Source: Cronobacter universalis NCTC 9529 | Lineage (GTDB): Bacteria; Pseudomonadota; Gammaproteobacteria; Enterobacterales; Enterobacteriaceae | Assembly: GCF_001277175.1 (NCBI RefSeq) | Contig: NZ_CP012257.1 | Coordinates: 2,480,001 to 2,544,000 of the forward strand | DNA: 64,000 bases | Direction of reading: 5' to 3' | Shown: piece after piece, positions 1 to 11,101 of the stretch | How the letters are laid out: the number at the start of each line of letters is the position of its first letter | Position numbering within the stretch: position 1 is the first letter of the stretch | Translations under genes and position numbers: made by a program | Notes under the pieces: model-generated | What the model was told of the DNA's origin: nothing | The model's input: the letters and a program-made list of their open reading frames with translations, nothing else | Databases searched by the model: none

Positions 1-447
1 CTATCTTTCCGACCAGCAGAAAGTCTACGCGCGTTTCTTCTGGCAGCAGACCGGCAAAGAAAACTATCGCCTGCTGCTCACCAACCCGCTCGGCAGCACC
101 GAGCTTGAGCTGAACGCGAAGCCGGGCACGGTGGAGCTGGTCGATAACAAAGGCAAGCACTACCAGGCGACGGACGCCGAAGAGATGATCGGCAAACTGA
201 CCGGTATGCCGATTCCGCTCAACAGCCTGCGCCAGTGGATTGTCGGCCTGCCGGGCGACGCGACTGACTACTCGCTCGACGACCAGTACCGCTTACGTGA
301 AGTGAACTACACCCAGAACGGCAAGACCTGGAAAGTGGTGTACGGCGGCTATGACACCAAAACCCAGCCTGCTATGCCATCGAACCTGGAGCTGCGCGAA
401 GGCGACCAGCGCATTAAGCTCAAAATGGATAACTGGATTGTTAAATA

Positions 448-448
<1 letters not shown>
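1..448 (+). CDS. lolB: Outer-membrane lipoprotein LolB, C-terminal part (5' truncated by window edge)
   Basis: LolB is the outer-membrane receptor that takes lipoproteins from the periplasmic carrier LolA and inserts them into the outer membrane. Only the last 148 or so codons are present, read in the frame starting at base 2; the signal peptide and lipobox lie outside the window. The visible part has the LolB beta-strand pattern and ends in KMDNWIVK. Its stop codon overlaps the ispE start by one base (TAATG), the usual enterobacterial lolB-ispE coupling. The identification rests on similarity to E. coli LolB and on synteny with ispE and prs. Confidence 0.93.
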
Positions 449-2389
<1,941 letters not shown>

Positions 2390-2402
2390 TCGGACTGCGC
2401 TT

Positions 2403-2430
2403 AAAAACCCGCCCCGGCGGGTTTTTTTAT
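2403..2430 (+). terminator. Rho-independent terminator after prs
   Basis: The hairpin AACCCGCCCCGGCGGGTTTTTTT has a 7-bp GC-rich stem (ACCCGCC/GGCGGGT) followed directly by a run of T, 14 bases past the prs stop. Confidence 0.9.
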
Positions 2431-2510
2431 TCTTTTGTTTTATTTGTATGATTTATGTATTCACCGTCATATATTTAATCTCATGATGGTGAGCTCATGG
2501 ATGAAATATC

Positions 2511-4190
2511 GTGAACACACAGTATCTCTCGCAAATCCTGCCTTTCCGCGCGCTGGTGGAAGCCTGCTGGCGTGAAAAATATACCGTTTCCCGGCTGAGC
2601 CGCGATCTGATTGCCGGTATTACCGTCGGCATTATCGCTATTCCGCTCGCGATGGCGCTGGCTATCGGCAGCGGCGTGCCGCCGCAATACGGTCTTTATA
2701 CCTCCGCCATCGCAGGCATCGTCATCGCACTCAGCGGCGGCTCGCGCTATAGCGTCTCGGGGCCGACCGCCGCCTTTGTGGTCATCCTCTACCCCGTCGC
2801 GCAGCAGTTCGGGCTCTCGGGACTGCTGGTAGCGACGCTGCTCTCCGGCGTCTTTCTGGTGCTGTTCGGCCTGGCGCGCTTCGGGCGGCTGATCGAATAC
2901 ATTCCGCTGCCGGTTACGCTGGGCTTTACCTCCGGGATCGGCATCACCATCGCCACCATGCAGATCAAGGATTTCTTCGGCCTCGACATCGCGCATATGC
3001 CGGAGCACTACCTGCCGAAAGTGGCGGCGCTGGCGATGGCCCTGCCCGGCCTGAACCCTGGCGATGCGGCGATCGGTATCGTCACGCTGGGCGTACTGAT
3101 TATCTGGCCGCGTCTGGGCATTCGCCTGCCGGGGCATTTGCCGGCGCTGCTGGCGGGCTGCGCGGTAATGGGCGTCGTCCATCTGCTGGGCGGCAATGTC
3201 ACGACCATCGGCTCGCGTTTTCACTGGTTGCTGGCGGACGGCACCCAGGGAAGCGGTATTCCGCCGCTCCTGCCGCAACTGGTGCTGCCCTGGGATCTGC
3301 CGGGGTCGTCGTTTACGCTGAGCCTTGATGCGCTGCGCGCGCTGCTGCCCGCCGCGTTTTCCATGGCGATGCTGGGCGCCATCGAATCCCTGCTGTGCGC
3401 CGTGGTGCTGGACGGCATGACCGGCACGCGCCACAACGCCAACAGCGAGCTTATCGGCCAGGGGCTCGGTAATTTGATTGCGCCTTTCTTTGGCGGCATT
3501 ACCGCCACCGCCGCCATTGCCCGTTCGGCAGCCAACGTGCGCGCGGGCGCGACATCGCCTGTCGCCGCCGTGTTTCATGCGTTGCTGGTATTGCTGGCGC
3601 TGTTGGCGCTGGCCCCGCTGCTCTCCTGGCTGCCGCTCTCAGCGATGGCGGCCCTGCTGCTGATAGTGGCGTGGAACATGAGCGAGGCGCATAAAGTCAT
3701 CGGCCTCCTGCGCCGCGCGCCAAAGGATGACATCGTCGTGATGCTTATCTGCATGTCGCTGACGGTGCTGTTTGATATGGTGATTGCCATCAGCGTTGGG
3801 GTGGTGCTGGCTTCGCTGCTTTTTATGCGCCGGGTGGCGCGCATGACGCGGCTCGCGCCGCTGAATGTGTCGGTGCCGGAGGATGTGCTGGCCGTGCGGG
3901 TAACGGGGCCGCTGTTCTTCGCTGCCGCGGAAGGCGTCTTCACACCGCTGCTGACGCAGGCGGCAGGAAAACGCGTTATCGTGATGCAGTGGGACGCGGT
4001 GCCGGTGCTGGACGCCGGCGGCCTCGACGCCCTGCAACGCTTTATTGAACGCCTGCCGGACGGCTGCGAGCTGCGCATCTGTCATCTCGAATTCCAGCCG
4101 CTGCGCACGCTGGCGCGCGCAGGCGTACAGCCCATCCCTGGGCGTCTTGCTTTCTTCCCGGATCGCGACGCAGCCTTAGCGGCCCTCTGA
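2511..4190 (+). CDS. dauA: SulP-family C4-dicarboxylic acid transporter DauA
   Basis: DauA (formerly YchM) is an inner-membrane SLC26/SulP transporter that takes up succinate, fumarate and aspartate aerobically at acidic pH. The 559 residues equal the E. coli length. About 400 residues are hydrophobic membrane segments, including the conserved [15 protein letters not shown] stretch. A C-terminal cytoplasmic STAS domain (roughly residues 440-559) ends in PGRLAFFP. The GTG at 2511 is chosen because it aligns with the E. coli N-terminus (FRAL..ACW). The gene stands alone between the prs terminator and a convergent MerR gene. Confidence 0.95.
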   Translation: MNTQYLSQILPFRALVEACWREKYTVSRLSRDLIAGITVGIIAIPLAMALAIGSGVPPQYGLYTSAIAGIVIALSGGSRYSVSGPTAAFVVILYPVAQQFGLSGLLVATLLSGVFLVLFGLARFGRLIEYIPLPVTLGFTSGIGITIATMQIKDFFGLDIAHMPEHYLPKVAALAMALPGLNPGDAAIGIVTLGVLIIWPRLGIRLPGHLPALLAGCAVMGVVHLLGGNVTTIGSRFHWLLADGTQGSGIPPLLPQLVLPWDLPGSSFTLSLDALRALLPAAFSMAMLGAIESLLCAVVLDGMTGTRHNANSELIGQGLGNLIAPFFGGITATAAIARSAANVRAGATSPVAAVFHALLVLLALLALAPLLSWLPLSAMAALLLIVAWNMSEAHKVIGLLRRAPKDDIVVMLICMSLTVLFDMVIAISVGVVLASLLFMRRVARMTRLAPLNVSVPEDVLAVRVTGPLFFAAAEGVFTPLLTQAAGKRVIVMQWDAVPVLDAGGLDALQRFIERLPDGCELRICHLEFQPLRTLARAGVQPIPGRLAFFPDRDAALAAL

Positions 4191-4191
4191 A

Positions 4192-5238
4192 TCAACGCGC
4201 AGGCGCAGCCCCCTGCGCCTGCATCAACGCGCCAAACGCCTGCTGCAGCCAGCCGAGCGTTTCGGGCGTCATCCAGGTGCCTTTCGAGAGATGCGGCTCC
4301 CGCATCATCGCCTCACGAAATTTCTGCTGGGTCTGCGGGTTTTCGCCAGCGAACGAGGTAAACAGCGTCAGCCAGTGCGTCGCAATCCCGCGCGCTTCTT
4401 CGCTTGATGGCGAGAGCTGCGTCTTCACCGCCGCATGCAGCTTCGCCACCAGCGGCGGCCATTCCATCATGCGATCGAAATAGTGCTCGCGGGTGAAAGC
4501 ATACTCTTCAGGCGTCAGATAACGCTGATAAATGGCGAGTTTGCTTTCGGCAAACGCGTGCGTTATCCAGTCGATTAACGCCGGAGTGATACCGGTTTTA
4601 TCGCGCAACGCTGGCTCCGTGGCGTGCATCTCATTGAGGCGCGTCAGAAACTCGGGGTTGCCCGCGGTATCCCGCTCCAGCGTTTCCATCCAGCGCGTGG
4701 CGAGCGCCTGCGCAGCCGGGTCGCTGACCGGCATTCCCTGCGCCATCGCGTCGTTAACGTCCTGGACAAGCGCGGCCCATTGCGTCTCGCGCTCGGTACT
4801 TTCCTGCGCAAACGGCAGCTGTTTCAGCTCTTCCTGTGAAAACCATTTCTCATACATCATCATTAGCTCCAGTGTTTTCAGCCACTCCTGAAGATCCGGC
4901 TCATCGCCTGCCAGAAGCCCTTCACGCAGCGCCACCAGCCGGTCGCGCAGTATCGCGGTACGGGCAAGCTGGGCGTTAAGCTGTGTGATCTGCGTGTCGA
5001 TGACTTCCGGCAGCGTCATGCTGCCGCTCTCCAGGCACTCCCGCACCTGCGCCAGGCTCAGCCCCATCCGCGTCAGCGCCTGAATATGATGCAGGCGCTG
5101 AATATCGTCGCGGTTATAGAGCCGGTAGCCGGCGGCCGTGCGGCCGGAGGGAATGAGCAGTCCAAGGCTTTCATAATGATGCAGCGTGCGAACCGTCAGA
5201 CCAGACCGTTTCGCGAGTTCACCTACCTGCAACAACAT
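4192..5238 (-). CDS. MerR-family regulator with two TipAS-like ligand-binding repeats
   Basis: The first 75 or so residues of this 348-residue protein are a MerR winged helix ([20 protein letters not shown]), followed by a coiled-coil dimerisation helix at about 80-125. Residues 129-230 and 237-336 align with each other (Y..(F/Y)....EE..., then GNP or ENP, then (M)TP..L.W....AF), a tandem duplication of a TipAS-like domain. TipA proteins bind drugs there and activate their own and efflux promoters; the ligand here is unknown. The ATG at 5238 follows AGGAGAGG; in-frame upstream codons run through the promoter and are rejected. It is convergent with dauA, two bases away. Confidence 0.8.
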   Translation of the reverse strand: MLLQVGELAKRSGLTVRTLHHYESLGLLIPSGRTAAGYRLYNRDDIQRLHHIQALTRMGLSLAQVRECLESGSMTLPEVIDTQITQLNAQLARTAILRDRLVALREGLLAGDEPDLQEWLKTLELMMMYEKWFSQEELKQLPFAQESTERETQWAALVQDVNDAMAQGMPVSDPAAQALATRWMETLERDTAGNPEFLTRLNEMHATEPALRDKTGITPALIDWITHAFAESKLAIYQRYLTPEEYAFTREHYFDRMMEWPPLVAKLHAAVKTQLSPSSEEARGIATHWLTLFTSFAGENPQTQQKFREAMMREPHLSKGTWMTPETLGWLQQAFGALMQAQGAAPAR

Positions 5239-5267
5239 AACGCCTCTCCTCTTCCCTTGCGAAGCCC

Positions 5268-5298
5268 ACTGTGAGCCCTGACGTAACGTAAGGGTCAA
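5268..5298 (-). promoter_or_regulatory. MerR-type autoregulated promoter/operator
   Basis: On the minus strand a -35 box TTGACC (5293-5298) and a weak -10 CACAGT (5268-5273) are separated by 19 bp. This overlong spacer contains the dyad CCCTTACGTTACGTCAGGG (5276-5294). Long spacers with a dyad are the hallmark of promoters twisted open by MerR-family activators. The site lies 30-60 bp upstream of the regulator's start, so autoregulation is likely. The sequence is seen; the function is inferred. Confidence 0.7.
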
Positions 5299-5309
5299 GA
5301 GCGTATCAT

Positions 5310-5341
5310 AAAAAAAGCTCCCGACCGGCGGGAGCTTTTTT
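5310..5341 (-). terminator. Terminator after ychH (structurally bidirectional)
   Basis: The inverted repeat AAAAGCTCCCGACCGGCGGGAGCTTTT has a stem of about 10 bp, with A-runs on one side and T-runs on the other. It closes the minus-strand ychH gene and lies just upstream of the MerR promoter. Confidence 0.85.
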
Positions 5342-5355
5342 CACAGCGTTTAGCA

Positions 5356-5628
5356 TTAGCTGGAGTGATGATTGCGCTTACAGCGTTTGTCATAGTGGCG
5401 CACCCACCAGTAGCGGTCGCATACCTGTTCATGACCGCCGACGCGGGCGCCAGCGAGCCACAGCACCGCGCCGACAAAAATACTGAATATCGCGCCATGC
5501 GCGAAAAACTGCGGCAGGTTAAGCTGCGGCAGCTGGTTGAGAATGGAGTAACTGACACCGACAACCATGACCACTAACCCCAGCCCCATCAGAAAGTTGC
5601 CAAGCAACGACGCGTTTTTGCGTTTCAT
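5356..5628 (-). CDS. ychH: Stress-induced inner-membrane protein YchH
   Basis: YchH is a small inner-membrane protein (here 90 residues) of unknown mechanism that in E. coli is induced by cadmium, peroxide and acid and affects biofilm formation. Two hydrophobic segments are visible (about residues 10-28 and 40-60), followed by the conserved polar tail GGHEQVCDRYWWVRHYDKRC. The ATG at 5628 follows GGAGGTGACT at ideal spacing; a GTG two codons upstream is part of that ribosome-binding site. It is divergent from pth, as in E. coli. Confidence 0.93.
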   Translation of the reverse strand: MKRKNASLLGNFLMGLGLVVMVVGVSYSILNQLPQLNLPQFFAHGAIFSIFVGAVLWLAGARVGGHEQVCDRYWWVRHYDKRCKRNHHSS

Positions 5629-5895
5629 AGTCACCTCCGGAACAGTGGGTGGGAAAGTATCCCTGCGATTTATGTGTAAAGTATAGGCAACGCTTATATA
5701 TAAGGGTTGCGCCAGGGATCACATTTATGAACATTCTGAGGACGAAACTTTACAAATAACCCAATGAATTACATGAATATCTAATGATTCATGATAGTGA
5801 TTATTGTTTTTCTCCCAGCGAGGCGACGCGGTTTTGTGATCTGCGCGACACCACAGTAAACTACGCCGCAAACAGAGGTTTTCAGGAACAGTAAC

Positions 5896-6480
5896 GTGAC
5901 GATTAAACTGATTGTGGGGCTGGCGAACCCGGGCGCGGAATACGCCGCCACCCGCCATAACGCGGGCGCGTGGTATGTGGATCTGCTGGCGGATCGCTTT
6001 CGCGCGCCGCTGAAAGAGGAAGCCAAATTTTTCGGCTATACCTCGCGTATCAACGTGAACGGCAACGATGTGCGTCTGCTGGTGCCGACCACTTTTATGA
6101 ACCTGAGCGGCAAAGCCGTGGCGGCGATGACCACCTTTTACCGTATCGCGCCGGATGAAATTCTGGTGGCGCATGATGAGCTGGATCTCCCGCCGGGCGT
6201 GGCGAAGTTCAAGCTGGGCGGCGGTCATGGCGGGCATAACGGCCTGAAAGACATCATCAGCAAGCTGGGCAATAACCCTAATTTTCACCGTTTACGCCTC
6301 GGTATCGGGCATCCGGGCGATAAAAACAAAGTTGTCGGATTTGTGCTCGGCAAACCGCCGGTAAGCGAGCAAAAGCTGATTGACGACGCCGTGGACGAAG
6401 CGGCGCGATGCACCGAAATCTGGCTGCAGGACGGCTTAACCAAAGCCACTAATCGTCTGCACAGTTTTAAAGCGCAATAA
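5896..6480 (+). CDS. pth: Peptidyl-tRNA hydrolase
   Basis: Pth cleaves the ester bond of peptidyl-tRNAs released prematurely from ribosomes and recycles the tRNA; it is essential in E. coli. The 194 residues equal the E. coli length. Conserved features are the Asn11 loop (GLANPGAEY), catalytic His21 in TRHNAGAW, the HDELDLPPG segment with its catalytic Asp, and [13 protein letters not shown]. The start is GTG, as in E. coli. The gene is followed by ychF after a 139-bp gap, the conserved pth-ychF arrangement. Confidence 0.97.
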   Translation: MTIKLIVGLANPGAEYAATRHNAGAWYVDLLADRFRAPLKEEAKFFGYTSRINVNGNDVRLLVPTTFMNLSGKAVAAMTTFYRIAPDEILVAHDELDLPPGVAKFKLGGGHGGHNGLKDIISKLGNNPNFHRLRLGIGHPGDKNKVVGFVLGKPPVSEQKLIDDAVDEAARCTEIWLQDGLTKATNRLHSFKAQ

Positions 6481-6619
6481 ACCGCGCGGCGGCGCGGCGC
6501 GAGGGCGATTTCTCCCCCGTTGCGCGCCTGTTACGTGTATAATAGCCAAATAACATCATTTCTCATCATCGGGTTAATTTTAACCCCCTGATAAACAAGC
6601 AATTAAGGTAATGTAAACC

Positions 6620-7711
6620 ATGGGATTCAAATGCGGTATCGTCGGCTTGCCGAACGTCGGTAAATCCACTCTGTTCAATGCGCTGACCAAAGCAGGTATT
6701 GAGGCGGCGAACTTCCCGTTCTGTACCATTGAGCCGAACACCGGCGTCGTGCCTATGCCCGATCCGCGTCTGGATAAAATCGCCGAGATCGTGAAGCCGC
6801 AGCGTATTCTGCCGACCACGATGGAATTCGTGGATATCGCCGGTCTGGTGAAAGGCGCGTCCAAAGGCGAAGGTCTGGGCAACCAGTTCCTGACCAACAT
6901 CCGCGAAACCGAAGCTATCGGTCACGTAGTGCGCTGCTTTGAAAACGACAACATTATTCACGTCGCGGGCAAAGTTAACCCGGCGGAAGATATTGATACC
7001 ATCAATACCGAGCTGGCGCTCTCCGATCTCGACGCCTGCGAGCGCGCGATCCACCGTATCTCCAAGAAAGCGAAAGGCGGCGATAAAGACGCCAAAGCCG
7101 AGCTGGCCGTGCTGGAAAAATGCCTGCCGCAGCTTGAGAACGCCGGTATGCTGCGCGCGCTGGATCTGAGCAAAGAAGAGAAAGAACTCATTAAATACCT
7201 GAGCTTCCTGACGCTTAAGCCGACCATGTACATCGCGAACGTCAACGAAGACGGTTTTGAGAACAACCCATTCCTGGACCAGGTGCGTGAAATCGCCGCG
7301 AAAGAAGGCTCTGTCGTGGTGCCGGTGTGCGCCGCGGTGGAATCCGATATCGCCGAGCTCGACGACGAAGATCGCGATGAGTTCATGAAAGAGCTGGGCC
7401 TTGAAGAGCCGGGCCTGAACCGCGTGATCCGCGCAGGCTACGCGCTGCTGAACCTGCAAACTTACTTCACCGCTGGCGTGAAAGAAGTGCGCGCCTGGAC
7501 TATCCCTGTCGGCGCGACCGCCCCGCAGGCGGCCGGTAAGATCCACACTGATTTCGAGAAAGGCTTTATCCGCGCGCAAACCATCGCCTATGACGATTTC
7601 ATTACCTACAAAGGCGAACAGGGCGCGAAAGAAGCGGGCAAAATGCGCGCCGAAGGGAAAGAGTACATCGTCAAAGACGGCGACATCATGAACTTCCTGT
7701 TTAACGTCTGA
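6620..7711 (+). CDS. ychF: Redox-regulated ATPase YchF (OLA1 homologue)
   Basis: YchF is an Obg-family P-loop protein that hydrolyses ATP rather than GTP, binds ribosomes and represses the oxidative stress response. The 363-residue sequence has Walker A GLPNVGKS near residue 8, the G3-like [17 protein letters not shown], the altered G4 motif NVNE that explains ATP preference, and a C-terminal TGS domain. The stretch 6481-6619 has a TATAAT box at 6538-6543 without a good -35, so ychF may have its own promoter in addition to readthrough from pth. A terminator follows. Confidence 0.97.
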   Translation: MGFKCGIVGLPNVGKSTLFNALTKAGIEAANFPFCTIEPNTGVVPMPDPRLDKIAEIVKPQRILPTTMEFVDIAGLVKGASKGEGLGNQFLTNIRETEAIGHVVRCFENDNIIHVAGKVNPAEDIDTINTELALSDLDACERAIHRISKKAKGGDKDAKAELAVLEKCLPQLENAGMLRALDLSKEEKELIKYLSFLTLKPTMYIANVNEDGFENNPFLDQVREIAAKEGSVVVPVCAAVESDIAELDDEDRDEFMKELGLEEPGLNRVIRAGYALLNLQTYFTAGVKEVRAWTIPVGATAPQAAGKIHTDFEKGFIRAQTIAYDDFITYKGEQGAKEAGKMRAEGKEYIVKDGDIMNFLFNV

Positions 7712-7764
7712 CGGTTACTTTTGCCTTATGAGGTGGGATTCTCCTCATGATCTCACGTTATTCA

Positions 7765-7796
7765 AATCCACGCTCCGGCGTGGATTTTCTTTTTTA
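7765..7796 (+). terminator. Terminator after ychF
   Basis: The stem AATCCACGC/GCGTGGATT with a TCCG tetraloop (7765-7786) is followed by TTTCTTTTTT. Confidence 0.88.
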
Positions 7797-7909
7797 ATTT
7801 GATGTTTTTAACGTATTGAAATCGTCACGGATAACGCCGCTTTTACCAGGTTTATGGCTAAAAGCGTGTACACTGCTGCGGTTTTGCAACTAAGCGCCCA
7901 GGAGGCAAC

Positions 7910-8581
7910 ATGATGAAAGAAGGCCCGCTGACAGAGAAAGAGCTGGAATGGCTTGACGAGATGCTGGAAAAATATGGCAGCGAGGATTCGATTGTCGATG
8001 TCGCCGAACTGGATGGCCTGCTGACCGCCGTGCTTTCCGGTCCCAAAACCATTGAGCCGAGCGAATGGCTGGTGGCGCTGTGGGGCGGACAGAACCGCAT
8101 TCCCCGCTGGAGCAACGAGCGTGAGATGAACCGCTTTATGGATCTCTGCTTCCAGCATATGAACGATATCGCCGATCGTCTTGCGGAGTTCCCCGATCAG
8201 TTCGACCCGCTGTTTGGCGTGCGCGAGACTGAAGGCCAGGAGTTTACCGTAGTGGAAGAGTGGTGCTTTGGCTACCTGCGCGGCGTGGCGCTTTGCGACT
8301 GGTCATCACTGCCGCAAGCGTTGCAGCCCTCGCTGGACGCTATCGCCCTGCATGGCAAGGAAGAAAACTTCCCGCAGCTGGAATCGCTCTCCCCGGAAGA
8401 ACTTGAGGCGAGTTTCGCCGCTATCCGCCCCGCCGCGCTGGCGCTGCACGATTACTGGATAGCCCAGCCGGAAGCGGTGCCGGAACCGCAGCAGCCGGTG
8501 GTGGCCGAACTGAAGCCGGGCCGCAACGATCCCTGCTTTTGCGGCAGCGGTAAAAAGTATAAGCACTGCTGCCTGCACTAA
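7910..8581 (+). CDS. yecA: UPF0149-family metal-binding protein YecA
   Basis: The 223 residues comprise an UPF0149 (YgfB-like) helical domain at about residues 8-185 and a C-terminal SEC-C metal-binding motif, [21 protein letters not shown], with the four metal-ligand positions intact. E. coli YecA (221 residues) is closely similar; it has been linked to ribosomes and SecA and proposed as an iron carrier for the Sec machinery. The start follows AGGAGGCAAC; ATG ATG makes the first residue uncertain by one codon. In E. coli yecA is not next to ychF, so the local order has been rearranged. Confidence 0.9.
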   Translation: MMKEGPLTEKELEWLDEMLEKYGSEDSIVDVAELDGLLTAVLSGPKTIEPSEWLVALWGGQNRIPRWSNEREMNRFMDLCFQHMNDIADRLAEFPDQFDPLFGVRETEGQEFTVVEEWCFGYLRGVALCDWSSLPQALQPSLDAIALHGKEENFPQLESLSPEELEASFAAIRPAALALHDYWIAQPEAVPEPQQPVVAELKPGRNDPCFCGSGKKYKHCCLH

Positions 8582-8693
8582 ACGCGATGCGCCTGCGGGC
8601 GCATTTTTCAGGCTGCGTGCGGCGGGCGCCGAAAGCCGGGTAAAAGATCGCCAGAACGCTTTCTTACATATTCGCCATTGAGCAGGCGTCCGT

Positions 8694-9479
8694 TTATTCC
8701 TCGCCGCCTTCCCTGTTCTTCTGCAAATTATCCCTTCCCACCCCGCCGATAAAGGGCAGCCGAAGTTTAAGCGGCGACAGATCCACGCCCATACTCAGCC
8801 CCAGGATGTTGACCTCAATCCCCTCTTCCACGCCCAGCGTGATCCCTGCAACGCCCAGAACAGACACCTGAACGCCGCGTCCTGACGGCGGCAAGCCGAC
8901 GACATGGCGCAGAGAGCGGAAATCCTTACCGATAGCGTTGGCGGGCAGATCCAGCTTCAGCGCCGGCACTTCCCGGCCAATGTGAGCGATAAACGTATTA
9001 CTGTTTGGGCCAGGCCAGACGCGATAGGTATCTGGCCACGGCCAGGAGGCGATAGCCGCTTCAATCTGCGGGATCATGGCTTCGGCTTCCGCGCCCCGGT
9101 GCTCTACAAGCAGACGGGGTTTCGAACCGTACCAGTAGCCATCCGGCGCGTTCTGGTTGCGTCGCACTTTCTTGCCCGCGCCCCAGCTAATCACTTCATA
9201 GCGGCTATAGTGCGTTTCCCCGGCGCGCTTATAGATTATCCACGGATGCACCGCGACCACGCCTTTCCAGCCCCAGGTCGGGGCGGCGTATACCTGCACC
9301 ACCGCCAGTCCGGCGTTTTTCCGGGGATCGGGGGCCAGTCCGGCGGAATCGCTGCGGGCGGCCCACCATCCCCGCTGCGCCTGCGGATCGTGGTGATATA
9401 ACGCCCGCCCGACGCTCGCGGCAAGCGACAGTAGGGTGATACAAAGAAAACTTAATGAAAGCGTTTTGATAAGCAACAT
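8694..9479 (-). CDS. DUF3750-domain protein, probably membrane-anchored or exported
   Basis: The 261-residue protein starts with a hydrophobic stretch (about residues 3-24, LLIKTLSLSFLCITLLSLAA) that is a signal anchor or signal peptide. The body has the DUF3750 pattern: VVAVHPWIIYKRAGETHYSRYEV, then W.G.....(R)N..PDGYWYG, then a Ser/Asn/His-rich core (PGPNSNTFIAHIGREVP). No catalytic function is established for the family. The gene is isolated, convergent with yecA. It ends in a charged tail (NREGGEE). Confidence 0.78.
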   Translation of the reverse strand: MLLIKTLSLSFLCITLLSLAASVGRALYHHDPQAQRGWWAARSDSAGLAPDPRKNAGLAVVQVYAAPTWGWKGVVAVHPWIIYKRAGETHYSRYEVISWGAGKKVRRNQNAPDGYWYGSKPRLLVEHRGAEAEAMIPQIEAAIASWPWPDTYRVWPGPNSNTFIAHIGREVPALKLDLPANAIGKDFRSLRHVVGLPPSGRGVQVSVLGVAGITLGVEEGIEVNILGLSMGVDLSPLKLRLPFIGGVGRDNLQKNREGGEE

Positions 9480-9641
9480 GCGGGGCCAGTTACGGTTAAA
9501 AATACGTCATGACATGACGCTATCCTAACGCTGTATTTATATCCAGCATAGTCCGTTTTGTGCTACGGATGGCGCGGTAGCTGACGACTGGCGAGTGAAA
9601 ACGCACAGCAGCGACAGGGCGCTCTTTTCGTCACTTGCGGC

Positions 9642-10229
9642 TTATTCCCTTTCCACCATCCCGACAATCGCGTCGCGCAACTCCGCTTTCGCCTGATCGG
9701 CATCAATCGCGCCAATCGTCACGGCCCAGGAGAGCCCTTCGGCGGCGCCGAACATCGCCCACAGCGCGGCGTCCCGCAGCGCCTTATCCGCCCGCAGCGG
9801 CGCAAACAACGCGCGGCATTTCGCGATAAAATCGACCGCGTAATCCTGACGCAGTTTTTCAAGTTCCGGCGTACCGGTGAGCGCCGCCATCACGTTCGGC
9901 ATCTCGCGTCCCTGCAACAGCGCGCAGTCGATATAGGCATCGGCAATCACCACGGCCAGCGGCGACAGTTCAGGTTCCGCGCGCGCGATCGCCTCGTCCA
10001 TTTTGCGGTTCTGGCGCACCTCATACTCGTGATAAAGCGCCGCCAGCAGGCCGGAGCGGCTGGTGAAATGATCGTAGACCACCGGTTTCGTAACGCCCGC
10101 CCGTTCCGCCAGTCTGCCGAGCGTCAGCGCCTCGGTGCCTTCTTCACGAATAATCCGCCAGGCCACTTCGACAAGCTGGGTGTGACGCGCATCGCGGCTC
10201 AGCCGCTGACGCGTGCGGTTTTCGGACAT
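9642..10229 (-). CDS. TetR/AcrR-family transcriptional regulator
   Basis: This 195-residue regulator has an N-terminal TetR helix-turn-helix (about residues 28-48, LTLGRLAERAGVTKPVVYDHF) and a C-terminal ligand domain with no recognisable specificity. The start ATG at 10229 follows AAGGAG. It is transcribed divergently from a flavodoxin-fold oxidoreductase across a 113-bp gap containing a long concentric palindrome. The usual arrangement of such pairs makes the oxidoreductase and the regulator itself the likely targets. The inducer is unknown, perhaps an electrophile or quinone. Confidence 0.88.
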   Translation of the reverse strand: MSENRTRQRLSRDARHTQLVEVAWRIIREEGTEALTLGRLAERAGVTKPVVYDHFTSRSGLLAALYHEYEVRQNRKMDEAIARAEPELSPLAVVIADAYIDCALLQGREMPNVMAALTGTPELEKLRQDYAVDFIAKCRALFAPLRADKALRDAALWAMFGAAEGLSWAVTIGAIDADQAKAELRDAIVGMVERE

Positions 10230-10251
10230 ACGTATTCTCCTTGACAGTATT

Positions 10252-10282
10252 ACCTACTAAAAGTAACTTACTAATGGTAGGT
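10252..10282. promoter_or_regulatory. Concentric palindrome between tetR-type gene and oxidoreductase; candidate TetR operator
   Basis: Both arms ACCTAC (10252-10257) and GTAGGT (10277-10282) and the inner AGTAACTTACT (10262-10272) are centred on base 10267. This makes a 31-bp imperfect palindrome of the size typical of TetR-family operators. A TTGACA box at 10241-10246 lies at its edge and could be the -35 of the oxidoreductase promoter, so a bound repressor would cover the -10. Confidence 0.65.
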
Positions 10283-10342
10283 TACCTTTGGTATATCAGA
10301 TTACGTCTGTCATCGGCTGATGGCAACGCAGGAGGAGTGAAT

Positions 10343-10939
10343 ATGCACGCATTAATCGTCGTTTCCCATCCGTTAACGTCATCCCTGACCCACCGCGTGG
10401 CGCACGCGCTGGCTGAAGGTATTACCAGTACCCACCGCGGAAACAGCGCCGAAATTGCCGATCTCACCCGCGAGGGCTTCAGTCCGGTCTTTAATGAGAA
10501 CGACTACGCCGCGTTTATGAAAACCGCGCCGCTGCCGCCGGATGTCGCCCGCGAGCAGGCACGCATCGATAACGCCGACGCGCTGGCGCTGGTGTTTCCG
10601 GTGTACTGGTGGTCGATGCCGGGGCTGCTGAAAGGCTGGATCGATCGCGTATTCGCGAACGGCTGGGCGTATGAAGAGAGCCCGGAAGGAAAGGTAGTCA
10701 AAAAACTGGGACACCTGCCGGTGCACCTGGTGAGCATCGGCGGCGCGGATCGCAAAACCTTCGATAAACACGGCTATCACCAGGCCTGGGACACGCAAAT
10801 TGCCCACGGGATTTTCGATTACTGCGGCGCGCCGGTGGTAACCAACGAGACGCTGTTTCTGCCGGATCTCAGCACGCCGGACGTCGCCCTGGAACAGGCC
10901 CGCGCGCTGGGCGCAAGGGTTTTTGCCGCGCCAGTGTAA
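10343..10939 (+). CDS. NAD(P)H-dependent oxidoreductase, flavodoxin-like fold (NQO1/KefF type)
   Basis: The product has 198 residues. Family features are the N-terminal HALIVVSHPLTSSLTH phosphate-binding loop for FMN/FAD, the central FPVYWWSMPGLLKGWIDRVF motif of the Flavodoxin_2 family, and SIGGADRKTF. Relatives reduce quinones or nitro compounds by two-electron transfer. The start ATG at 10343 has a strong AGGAGG upstream. The longer open frame to 10241 crosses the operator and is rejected. Regulation by the divergent TetR-family protein is inferred. Confidence 0.85.
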   Translation: MHALIVVSHPLTSSLTHRVAHALAEGITSTHRGNSAEIADLTREGFSPVFNENDYAAFMKTAPLPPDVAREQARIDNADALALVFPVYWWSMPGLLKGWIDRVFANGWAYEESPEGKVVKKLGHLPVHLVSIGGADRKTFDKHGYHQAWDTQIAHGIFDYCGAPVVTNETLFLPDLSTPDVALEQARALGARVFAAPV

Positions 10940-11101
10940 CGCGCATCAGACAGGGTGGTTTGCAGAACGGAGCGGCGGGGAAAAACATAGCGGGAGAAAA
11001 ATAGTCCCGCCGCGTCGCGCTTATGCCGACTGCGCCTGCGGATAACCGCAGGCGGAAAGCATAAGGAAGACGCCGCCGGGCGTTCACGGTGCGCCGGGCC
11101 G

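Noticed and set aside
2481..3578. 365-codon open frame opposite dauA
   Set aside because: Arg/Gln/His-rich shadow frame created by GC-rich codons of dauA.
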